Shown here: piece after piece, positions 31,968-39,396 of the stretch | Numbering within the stretch: position 1 is the stretch's first letter | Layout: every line of letters begins with the position of its first letter | From: DATAEY01 sp045805565 | GTDB lineage: Bacteria; Actinomycetota; Thermoleophilia; Solirubrobacterales; Solirubrobacteraceae | DNA: 64,000 nucleotides | Direction: 5' to 3' | Assembly: GCA_045805565.1 (NCBI GenBank) | Contig: JBJMKZ010000025.1 | Location: 124,001-188,000 of the forward strand | The notes under the pieces: generated by a model | Databases searched by the model: none | Told to the model about the DNA's origin: nothing | Seen by the model: only the letters and a program-made list of their open reading frames with translations | Position numbers and translations under genes: made by a program

Positions 31968-34910
31968 TCAGGCGCTACCCGGGGCCTGCCCCAGGCGGCG
32001 ATCCAGGGTCATCCGCAGCACCTCGGCCAGATGTAGGGCCCGCTTCCCGGTCGCCTGGGCGACCTGCTCCTGGCAGCTGAAGCCGTCCGCCACGAGAAGG
32101 GCATCGGGGTCAAGCTCCCGCGCACGAGGCAGCAGCTTCTGCTCGCCGCAGGCCATCGACAGGTCGTAGTTGCGCTTCTCGTAGCCGAACGACCCGGCCA
32201 TCCCGCAGCAACCCGCGTCCAGCAGCTCGGCGTCGAGGCCGACTCGCTCGAGCACCCGCGTCTCGGCCTCGAACCCCAGGACGGCCCGGTGGTGGCAGTG
32301 GCCGTGCACCAGGGCTTGTCGCTCGAGCTTGGGCGGCCTCCAGTCGGGGGCGTGGCGCTCCAGGAACTCGCTCAGCAGCAGCGCCTGCTCGGACAGCCGG
32401 CGGGCGTGCTCGTCGTGGGGCAGCATGCTCGGAAGCTCGTCGCGGAACACCGCCGCACAGCTCGGCTCGAGTACCACCACGGGGGTGCCGGCGGCGATGT
32501 CGTCCTCGAGGGCGTCGAGTGCCCGTCGCAGGAGCCGCTTGGCGAGCGGCAACATCCCGTGCTCGTAGAGGGGGCGCCCGCAGCAGAAGGCACGCTCCGG
32601 GACCCGCACCCGGTGGCCCGTCGCCTCGATCACCTCCACCGCCGCCCTCGCCACCTCGGGCCGGAAGAAGTCGTTGAAGGTGTCGGGCCAGAGCACCACC
32701 TCAGCGCCGTCGCCAGGGGGCGGCCGGCGCGCGGCGAACCAGCCGCGGAAGGTCTGGCGGGCCAGCGACGGCGGGCGGCGCTCCGGGTGGATACCGGCGG
32801 CCGCCTTGGCCAATCGCGTGCGGGTCAGCAGATTGACGGCTCGCGGGGCCCGACACGCCAGGCGCGCCCACCAGGGGATCAGCCCCATGGCGTAGGCGGC
32901 GCGCGGCCTCAGCCGGCGTGCGTAGTAGTGGGAGAGGAACTCGGCCTTGTAGGTCGCCATGTCCACCTGCACCGGGCACTCGGCCTTGCACCCTTTGCAG
33001 GCCAGGCAGAAGTCGAGCGACTCCTTCACGGCCTCGTCGCGCCAGCCGTCGGGGACGACCTCGCCCTTGAGCATCTCGAACAGGAGGCGCGCCCGGCCGC
33101 GCGTGGTGTGCCGCTCCTCGCGGGTGACCTGGAAGCTCGGGCACATGATCGCGCCATCGCCGACGGTGCGGCACTTCGCCATGCCGAAGCAGCGCTCCGC
33201 GGCGGCCGCGAAGCTGCCACCGTCCTGCGGGAAGGCGAAGTGGGTCTCCAGATGGGGCGGCCTGTGCTCGGGCCCGAGCCGGAGGTTCTCGTCCAGGCGG
33301 TAGGCGTCCACCACCTTGCCGGGGTTCATCTTGCGGTCGGGGTCCCAGACCGCCTTGAACTCCCGGAACGCCTGGACCAGCTCGGGACCGAACATCCTGG
33401 GTAGGAGCTCGGCCCGCCCCTGGCCCTCCCCGTACTCGCCGGCGATGGAGCCGCCGTGAGCGACGACCAGGTCGGTGGCCTCCTCCATGAAGCTCCGAAA
33501 CCGGCGCACCCCCTCCGCGGTCTTCAGGTCGAAGTCGATCCGCGTATGCACGCAGCCCTGGCTGAAGTGGCCGTAGTAGATGCAGCGGTACCCGTGGTCG
33601 TCGAGGAGGCGGCCGAAGGCCCGCAGGTAGTCACCGAGCACGTCGGGGTGGACGGCGGCGTCCTCCCAGTTGCCCTCGGACTCGAACTGGCCCGGCGTCC
33701 GGCTGTGGCCGACCGCGCTGGAACGAACCGCCCAGGCCGCCTGGCTCTCCGACTCGCCGAGTACGCGGGTGTCGTGGGCCGGTCCGTCGCGCAGCGCTTC
33801 CGCCGCCCGGCGGGCGCGCTCCTCGGCCTCCTCGCGCGACCAGGCGCCGAACTCCGCGAGCAGCCACGCCTTCCCGTCGGAGAGCGCCTCCCGTTCGCGC
33901 ACCAGGCGGCGCTTGGCCTCCATGTTCTCGGTGAGCACGGCGTCGAAGCCCTCCAGCCCGATCGGCCCGTGCTCGAGCACCGCGGGCACGTGATCGCCGG
34001 CCGAGGCCACGTCGGGGTAGGCCAGCAGGAGCGTGATCCGCTCGGGCGGGCTGGGCACCAGCCGCACCGTGGCCTCCACGATCGTGCCGCAGGTTCCCTC
34101 CGTGCCCACCAGCGCCCTGGCCACGTGGAAGCCGTTCTCGGGCAGGAGCTGATCCAGGTTGTAGCCCGAGACCCGGCGAGGGATGTCGGGGAAGCGCTCG
34201 CGGACCAGATCGGCATAGCGGTCGCGGATGTCGCGCAGGCCCGCGTAGATCTCGCCCCGGCGACCGCCCTCTCGCACGATCGCCTGCAGCTCCTCCTCGC
34301 TCGTCTGCCCGACTCGCAGCCGCGTCCCGTCGTACAGGACCACGTCCAGCTCCTCGGTGTTGTCCGAGGTCTTGCCTGCCATCAGCGAGTGGGTGCCGCA
34401 GGAGTTGTTGCCGAGCATCCCGCCGAAGGTGCAGTACTCGCGGGTCGCGGGGTCCGGTCCGTAGGTGAGCCCGTGCTCCTCGGCGGCGTTGCGTAGCTGG
34501 TCGCAGATCACGCCGGGCTGGACCCGGGCGCGCCGAGCGTCCGGATCGAGCTCGACGATCCGGTTCATCGCCTTCGAGAAGTCGATGATCACCGCCACGT
34601 TCACCGTCTGGCCACTCGGCCCGGTGCCGCAGCCGCGGGGCAGAATCGGCGCACCGTGGTGCCGGCACGCCGCCACCGCGGCCTCGACGTCGTCGGCGTC
34701 GCGCGGGATCACCAGCCCGATCGGGACGTGACGGTAGAGCGAGAAGTCGTTGGCGTAGAGGGCGCGGGTGCCGGGGTCGAAGCGGACCTCCCCGGCCACG
34801 CCGCGCTCGAGCTCGGCCTTCAGGCCGCCGAGGTCCACCCCGGGGGGCGGCGGCTTGACCCGCCGGCGCGTCCCGCGAAGGGCGGCCGGGCCCCTAGTCG
34901 CGATCGCCAC
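31968..34910 (-). CDS. FAD-linked dehydrogenase with Fe-S and CCG domains (D-lactate/glycolate type)
   Basis: A 980-residue respiratory dehydrogenase fusing the FAD and iron-sulfur subunits. The FAD_binding_4 domain has ILPRGCGTGPSGQTVNVAVI near 85 and TFGGMLGNNSCGTHSLMAGK near 140. The FAD-oxidase C domain ends with FKAVWDPDRKMNPGKVVDAY near 505. A ferredoxin-like region carries FCLACKGCKAECPVQVDMAT near 640 plus MCPSFQV near 588. Two CCG domains follow (AFCCGRPLYEHG near 755; LLDAGCCGMAGSFGYEKR near 900). It would pass electrons from a 2-hydroxyacid to quinone. The GTG at 34910 overlaps the upstream pyruvate oxidoreductase gene by 17 nt, implying joint expression. Confidence 0.88.
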   Translation of the reverse strand: MAIATRGPAALRGTRRRVKPPPPGVDLGGLKAELERGVAGEVRFDPGTRALYANDFSLYRHVPIGLVIPRDADDVEAAVAACRHHGAPILPRGCGTGPSGQTVNVAVIIDFSKAMNRIVELDPDARRARVQPGVICDQLRNAAEEHGLTYGPDPATREYCTFGGMLGNNSCGTHSLMAGKTSDNTEELDVVLYDGTRLRVGQTSEEELQAIVREGGRRGEIYAGLRDIRDRYADLVRERFPDIPRRVSGYNLDQLLPENGFHVARALVGTEGTCGTIVEATVRLVPSPPERITLLLAYPDVASAGDHVPAVLEHGPIGLEGFDAVLTENMEAKRRLVREREALSDGKAWLLAEFGAWSREEAEERARRAAEALRDGPAHDTRVLGESESQAAWAVRSSAVGHSRTPGQFESEGNWEDAAVHPDVLGDYLRAFGRLLDDHGYRCIYYGHFSQGCVHTRIDFDLKTAEGVRRFRSFMEEATDLVVAHGGSIAGEYGEGQGRAELLPRMFGPELVQAFREFKAVWDPDRKMNPGKVVDAYRLDENLRLGPEHRPPHLETHFAFPQDGGSFAAAAERCFGMAKCRTVGDGAIMCPSFQVTREERHTTRGRARLLFEMLKGEVVPDGWRDEAVKESLDFCLACKGCKAECPVQVDMATYKAEFLSHYYARRLRPRAAYAMGLIPWWARLACRAPRAVNLLTRTRLAKAAAGIHPERRPPSLARQTFRGWFAARRPPPGDGAEVVLWPDTFNDFFRPEVARAAVEVIEATGHRVRVPERAFCCGRPLYEHGMLPLAKRLLRRALDALEDDIAAGTPVVVLEPSCAAVFRDELPSMLPHDEHARRLSEQALLLSEFLERHAPDWRPPKLERQALVHGHCHHRAVLGFEAETRVLERVGLDAELLDAGCCGMAGSFGYEKRNYDLSMACGEQKLLPRARELDPDALLVADGFSCQEQVAQATGKRALHLAEVLRMTLDRRLGQAPGSA

Positions 34911-36738
34911 TGCCGTCGCCCGGGATCCTGTCCGCCACCTTCTGCTTGGCCCGCTCGAGCACGCCCGCCGGGCTCGTGGCATAGCTCATCTCGCGTGCGA
35001 GCACCCGCGACATCGTGAGCCCGATCCGCTGGCGGTTCGGCTCGCCGCGGGCCAGCCCCCAGGCGAATCCCTTGGCGTGCTCGGGGTTGATGGTGGGCGT
35101 CAGCGGCATGTCGTGCGGATCCACGATGGCCTCGACCAGGACCGGTCCGTCGTCGGCCAATGCCTCGCGCAGCTGCTCGCCGCAGCTCGAAGGCTCCTCG
35201 ATGCGGACTCCGCGCAAGCCACACGCTTCCGCGACCCGGGCGAAGTCGATCCCGGACAGCTCCACGCCGAACTGCGGGTTGCCCAGGAAGGCCATCTGCT
35301 CCCACTTGATGAGCCCGAGCACGTCGTTGCGCATGACCACAACCTTCACCGGCAGCGCGTGCTGCGCGAGCGTGGCCAGGTCGCCCATCATCATCGAGAG
35401 CGAACCGTCTCCGGTGAGCGCCACCACCTGGCGGTCGGGGTGAGCCACCTGAGCGCCGATCGCGTACGGAAGCGCAGCCGCCATCGAGCACATCGTGCCG
35501 CTGAACGAGAACATCTGCCCGCGCCGCAGCTCAGTCCGCGCGGCCCAGGTCGTCACCGTTCCCGAGTCGCCGCAGAGGATCGCCCCGTCGGCCAGCGCCG
35601 GCCCGAGGTGGAACGGGATGGCGTCCGGCTTGATCGGGGTTTCCGGATCGCTCGCCCGCTGCTCCTGGAGCTCGCGCCAGTCGCGCATGCCGGCCTGAGC
35701 CTGCTCGAGGAACGAGCGGTCCTCGTTTCGGGACAGCAGCGGCACGAGCTGCTGGAGAGTCAGCTTGGCGTCGCCCGCCAGGCCCACCGCCACCGGATAG
35801 CGGAGGCCGAGGCGGTCCGGGCGATCGTCGATCTGGACTCCCACCGCCGAACCGGGCGCGGGTAGGAACTCGATGTACGGGCTCGAGCTGCCGACGATCA
35901 GGATGGCGTCGCAGCCCTTCAACGCCTCCTGCGAGGGTCGCGTGCCGACCAGCGCGTAGCCGCCGGTGCAGTACGGGCTGTCGTCGGGCACCGCGTCCTT
36001 GCCGAGCATGGCCTTGACGATCGGCGCTCCGAGCTTCTCCGCCGCCTGCTCCAACTCGTCGCAGGCGCCGCGGCCGCCCGCGCCCACCAGGATGACCGGG
36101 CGCGTCTTTCCCGACAGCGCCTCCGCGGCACGTTCGATCTGATCACGCGGAGGGATGCGCCGACCTTCCAGCGAGGTCACGGCGCTGTGACCCTCGATGT
36201 TCTTGATCGAGCGGTCGCCGGTGACCGCCTCGCCCGATTGGATGTCGATCGGAATCGCGATGTGTGCGGGCCCGCGCATGGAGACCGCGGAGCGCACCGC
36301 CATGTCGACCACCGGCAGGACGTGGGCCTCCCCCATGATCCGCTGGCTGTACACACAGGCATCCTGCAGGGCGTGATCGTGGTTGATGTCCTGCAGGTAA
36401 TGGGTGCCGATCACGTCGTGGTAGGTCATCCCGCTGATGGCCACGACCGGGGCCTGGTCGACGCGCGCGTCGTAGAGCCCATTCATCATGTGTACCGCCC
36501 CCGGCGCAGCGGTCGACAGGCAGGCGGCAGGACGCCCGGTGAACTTCGCGTAGCCCACGGCGGCGAGCGCCGCCGTCTCCTCATGACGGACATGGACGAA
36601 GCGAATGCGTTCGGCGCGGGTCCGCAGCGCCTCTATCACCCCGTTGATGCCGTCACCGGAAAGCCCGAAGACGGTGTCGATGCCCCACTCGATCAGACGC
36701 TCTACGAGCTGGTCGGAGGCCGTCTCGCTGCGTGCCAT
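34894..36738 (-). CDS. poxB: Thiamine-diphosphate pyruvate:quinone oxidoreductase-type enzyme
   Basis: A 614-residue ThDP enzyme of the pyruvate oxidase/PoxB group. The N-terminal Pyr domain has the catalytic Glu in FVHVRHEETAALAAVGYAK (E53/E54). The central domain has a Rossmann-like TRPVILVGAGGRGACDELEQ near 210. The C-terminal PP domain has the ThDP motif VVALTGDGSLSMMMGDLATL, starting near 438, followed by RNDVLGLIKWEQ. The C-terminal LAREMSYATSPAGVLERAKQ resembles the lipid-binding helix of PoxB. It should decarboxylate pyruvate to acetate (or acetyl phosphate) with electrons to quinone. A good Shine-Dalgarno AAGGAG (36743-36748) precedes the ATG. The gene symbol is tentative. Confidence 0.85.
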   Translation of the reverse strand: MARSETASDQLVERLIEWGIDTVFGLSGDGINGVIEALRTRAERIRFVHVRHEETAALAAVGYAKFTGRPAACLSTAAPGAVHMMNGLYDARVDQAPVVAISGMTYHDVIGTHYLQDINHDHALQDACVYSQRIMGEAHVLPVVDMAVRSAVSMRGPAHIAIPIDIQSGEAVTGDRSIKNIEGHSAVTSLEGRRIPPRDQIERAAEALSGKTRPVILVGAGGRGACDELEQAAEKLGAPIVKAMLGKDAVPDDSPYCTGGYALVGTRPSQEALKGCDAILIVGSSSPYIEFLPAPGSAVGVQIDDRPDRLGLRYPVAVGLAGDAKLTLQQLVPLLSRNEDRSFLEQAQAGMRDWRELQEQRASDPETPIKPDAIPFHLGPALADGAILCGDSGTVTTWAARTELRRGQMFSFSGTMCSMAAALPYAIGAQVAHPDRQVVALTGDGSLSMMMGDLATLAQHALPVKVVVMRNDVLGLIKWEQMAFLGNPQFGVELSGIDFARVAEACGLRGVRIEEPSSCGEQLREALADDGPVLVEAIVDPHDMPLTPTINPEHAKGFAWGLARGEPNRQRIGLTMSRVLAREMSYATSPAGVLERAKQKVADRIPGDGSGDRD

Positions 36739-36865
36739 GGATCTCCTTCGTGCGCTGTCGTCGGGATCCGCTTGCCCCGCAAGGCGCGGCTCAAACCGCC
36801 GCCGTCACGGCGTCCAGCGTGACTCACGGCTGGCGCAGGGTTCGGGGCGGGGAGATACTTGAGCG

Positions 36866-37837
36866 GTGATCGTCGACTGCGCGGTCTACGAACAGGGCGA
36901 GCGACGCGCCGGTGACCTGCCGCTCGAGAAGGCCTGTGCGGCCAGCCGTAAAGACGGCGCCTTCGTTTGGCTGGGAGTCGTCGCCCCGTCCGCCGACGAG
37001 TTCAATGCGATCGCCAGCGAGTTCGACCTGCACGAGCTGGCCGTCGAGGACGCGATCAAGGCCCACCAGCGGCCGAAGCTCGAGGTCTACGGTGAGACCT
37101 TGCTCGTCGTTCTCAAGAGCGCCCGCTACGTGGATTCCGAGGAGGTCATCGAGACCGGCGAGATCCTGCTGTTCGTCAACCCGGCGTTCGTCATCTCGGT
37201 GCGCCATGGCGAGGCCAGTGGGCTGGCCGCGGTCCGCAGGCGCGTCGAACAGCGCGCCGACCTGCTGCGCTCCGGTCCGGCCGCGGTCCTGTACGCCATC
37301 CTGGACCAGGTCGTCGACGACTACGAGGCGGCGGCCGAGGGAGTCGAGGAAGACATCCAAGAGGTGGAGCGACAGGTCTTCTCGCCCGACCGCAGCAATC
37401 CGGCGGAGCGGATCTACAAGCTCGAGCGCGAGGTGCTCGACTTTCACCGCGCGGTCGCGCCCCTCTCCCAGGCCGTGGACCAGCTTGCCCGCGGTCACTA
37501 CCGCCTCGTCCCCGACGCCTTGCACGAGTACCTGCGCGACGTTCATGACCACCTGCTCCGGGTGTCGTCGCGCATCGCCGGCTTCCGCGACCTGCTCAGC
37601 AGTGCGCTCCACGCCAACCTCACCCAGGTCTCCGTGCGGCAGAACGAGGACATGCGCAGGATCACCGCCTGGGTCGCGATCGCGGCAGTCCCGACGATGA
37701 TCGCCGGGATCTACGGGATGAACTTCGCGTACATGCCCGAGCTGAAGTGGAAGCTCGGCTACCCGGTCACGCTTGCGGTCATCCTGGTGATATGCGGGGT
37801 GCTGTATCGCCGGTTCAAGCGAGCCGGCTGGCTGTGA
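36866..37837 (+). CDS. corA: CorA-family magnesium/cobalt transporter
   Basis: A 323-residue channel protein. The cytoplasmic N-terminal domain (residues 1-255) ends in the long stalk helix (DVHDHLLRVSSRIAGFRDLL, from about 226). Two C-terminal membrane helices follow: ITAWVAIAAVPTMIAGI near 268, then YPVTLAVILVICGVLYRRF near 300. The selectivity-loop signature YGMNFAYMPEL, with the essential GMN, is between them. The C-terminal KRAGWL is typical. It transports Mg2+ (and Co2+ or Ni2+) inward as a pentamer. GATACT (36854-36859) is 6 nt before the GTG start, a leaderless-type promoter. Confidence 0.93.
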   Translation: MIVDCAVYEQGERRAGDLPLEKACAASRKDGAFVWLGVVAPSADEFNAIASEFDLHELAVEDAIKAHQRPKLEVYGETLLVVLKSARYVDSEEVIETGEILLFVNPAFVISVRHGEASGLAAVRRRVEQRADLLRSGPAAVLYAILDQVVDDYEAAAEGVEEDIQEVERQVFSPDRSNPAERIYKLEREVLDFHRAVAPLSQAVDQLARGHYRLVPDALHEYLRDVHDHLLRVSSRIAGFRDLLSSALHANLTQVSVRQNEDMRRITAWVAIAAVPTMIAGIYGMNFAYMPELKWKLGYPVTLAVILVICGVLYRRFKRAGWL

Positions 37838-37858
37838 ATCCTTTGGCTCGCTCCGCGG

Positions 37859-38134
37859 CTATCTCCCGACGGTCCGAAAGTCAAAGCCGCAGTCTCCGCA
37901 GTCGAGCGTCCCCACCGGGACGGTCCGGCCACAGCGCGGACAGGCACGGATCAGGCGCGACGGCGCCCTCCTGAGCCGAACTCCGCCCACGATGGCGCCG
38001 GCGCCGAGGAGCGCCACCAGGAGTCCCGCGAGTCCGACTCCCATGCCATCCCGCCCAGCGCGGGACACCAGGTAGAGGCCGCACAGGACCACACCCGCTC
38101 CGAGCACCACCAACAGGCCCTTGCGCATCTTCAC
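37859..38134 (-). CDS. Two-helix membrane protein with a C-terminal zinc ribbon
   Basis: A 91-residue protein with two membrane helices (LLVVLGAGVVLCGLYLV, residues 7-23; GLAGLLVALLGAGAIVGGV, 34-52). A zinc ribbon with two CxxC pairs follows: ACPRCGRTVPVG near 64 and DCGDCGFDF near 78. It is a double-zinc-ribbon-like membrane protein of unknown role. GTG start at 38134 is supported by TAGGAT (minus strand, 38144-38149) 9 nt upstream. It is convergent with corA across a 21-bp gap. Confidence 0.7.
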   Translation of the reverse strand: MKMRKGLLVVLGAGVVLCGLYLVSRAGRDGMGVGLAGLLVALLGAGAIVGGVRLRRAPSRLIRACPRCGRTVPVGTLDCGDCGFDFRTVGR

Positions 38135-38143
38135 CGAGGCGCG

Positions 38144-38149
38144 ATCCTA
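38144..38149 (-). promoter_or_regulatory. -10 box, leaderless-type promoter
   Basis: TAGGAT on the minus strand ends 9 nt before the GTG at 38134. Confidence 0.45.
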
Positions 38150-38209
38150 GCTGGAGGACCATCGGGGCCGGTTGCTGGCTCGAGTCGGTGGTGGTACCCG
38201 TTTCCAGGC

Positions 38210-38746
38210 GTGCCAGCACGCAGCGCAGCCACCCCCACAGTCGAGACCGAGCGCCTGCGCCTGCGCGCATGGCGGCCCGGCGACGTGTCCGCGCTCGCCC
38301 GCATCGTCGCCGATCCCGAGGTGACCCGCTACCTTCATCTGCCCGGCAGCGAGTCGCCCGCGCAGACAGTCGGTCGACTGCGCCACCACTGGGACGAGCA
38401 CGGCTTCGGCCACTGGGCGGTCGAGGCGAAGGCCAGCGGCGATCTCATCGGACGCCTGGGGCTCCTTCATCACCGCGACTGGGAGCCCGACCCCCACAAC
38501 GTCGAGGTGGGGTGGATCCTTGCCCGCTGCGCATGGGGAAAGGGCCTCGCCACCGAGGGCGGACGGGCGGCGCTGCGCTACGGCTTCGACCGGATCGGGC
38601 TGCCGGACATCATCAGCATCGCCGACCCCGCGAATCGCGCCTCGCGGCGGGTGATGGAGAAGCTCGGACTCTCGCCCGCCGGAACCGCCCGCTGGCGCGG
38701 CGTGGATGTCGTCTGGTACTCGATCGACCGCCGGGCGCCGGGCTAG
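38210..38746 (+). CDS. GNAT acetyltransferase, RimJ/RimL type
   Basis: A 178-residue acetyltransferase. TERLRLRAWRPGDVSALARI near residue 13 is the usual start of RimJ/RimL-like GNATs. The acetyl-CoA loop is in WILARCAWGKGLATEGGRAA near 102, with the glycines of W-G-K-G-L-A. SIADPANRASRRVMEKLGL near 136 is the conserved motif B (N-x-A-S-x-x-V-M-E-K-x-G). It acetylates an amino group of a protein or small molecule; the target is not known. GTG start at 38210. Confidence 0.86.
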   Translation: MPARSAATPTVETERLRLRAWRPGDVSALARIVADPEVTRYLHLPGSESPAQTVGRLRHHWDEHGFGHWAVEAKASGDLIGRLGLLHHRDWEPDPHNVEVGWILARCAWGKGLATEGGRAALRYGFDRIGLPDIISIADPANRASRRVMEKLGLSPAGTARWRGVDVVWYSIDRRAPG

Positions 38747-38822
38747 ACGTCCGTCGGGCGCGGGCGGGTCGGGCATCGGGTTACCAGCCAAACCGCAGCG
38801 ACCGGCCCCTAACTCGCCCTGT

Positions 38823-38828
38823 TAGGGT
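38823..38828 (+). promoter_or_regulatory. -10 box within a 7-bp palindrome
   Basis: TAGGGT lies 9 nt before the ATG at 38838. It overlaps the right arm of the perfect inverted repeat CCCTAAC (38807-38813) and GTTAGGG (38821-38827), which may be an operator covering the promoter. Confidence 0.45.
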
Positions 38829-38837
38829 CGCCGCACG

Positions 38838-39356
38838 ATGTCGGCCGACGCGCGGCGCCGCGGGATCTTGGCGTTTGGCGCCGGTCAGGTCGCGCTGCTC
38901 GTTCCGCTACTGGCGCTCGAGCGCAGGATGAAGCGTGCCGGCGGGCCCGGGATCATCCCGTTCGAGCTCGCGGGCAGCCCCGAGCGCTCGCGCAAGATCA
39001 TGGACAGATGGGGCGCCGAGGGCCAAGCGGCCGCGCGGCTGTCGTTGCTGCTCGACTACCCCTACCTGGTCACCTACTCGGGCCTTCAGGTCGCCGCCAC
39101 CCGTGCATCCAGCAAGGCCCTGCGCCGACGCGGCGCGAGCGCGCTCGCCCGCGCCGGTCGAGTCATCGGAGCCACTCAACTCGCGGCCGGCATGTTCGAT
39201 GCGGCCGAGAACACCGCCCTGCTCGGCATCCTGGCTGGACGCAACGGCCGGCTCCCGGCCCTTGCCCGCGCCTTCGCGAGTGCCAAGTTCGCGCTCCTCG
39301 GCCTCGGCTGGGGCTACGCGGCGCTCGGCTTGGCGAGCCATTTGACCAAGCGCTGA
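38838..39356 (+). CDS. Hypothetical membrane protein, 172 aa
   Basis: A 172-residue protein with hydrophobic helices at residues ~9-26 (ILAFGAGQVALLVPLLAL), ~105-130 (RVIGATQLAAGMFDAAENTA) and ~145-165 (FALLGLGWGYAALGLASHL). Between them is FELAGSPERSRKIMDRWGAE near 42, a soluble segment with a conserved look, and LLLDYPYLVTYSGLQVAA near 70. Similar small membrane proteins of unknown function occur in many bacteria. A TAGGGT box and palindrome lie just upstream. Confidence 0.65.
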   Translation: MSADARRRGILAFGAGQVALLVPLLALERRMKRAGGPGIIPFELAGSPERSRKIMDRWGAEGQAAARLSLLLDYPYLVTYSGLQVAATRASSKALRRRGASALARAGRVIGATQLAAGMFDAAENTALLGILAGRNGRLPALARAFASAKFALLGLGWGYAALGLASHLTKR

Positions 39357-39396
39357 TCGCGCTTCGGTGCCCGTGCCGGGCCCCGAGGTGCGCCGT

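Noticed and set aside
39357..39396. Possible terminator between two convergent genes
   Set aside because: Only short, interrupted pairings could be drawn; not better than chance in GC-rich DNA.
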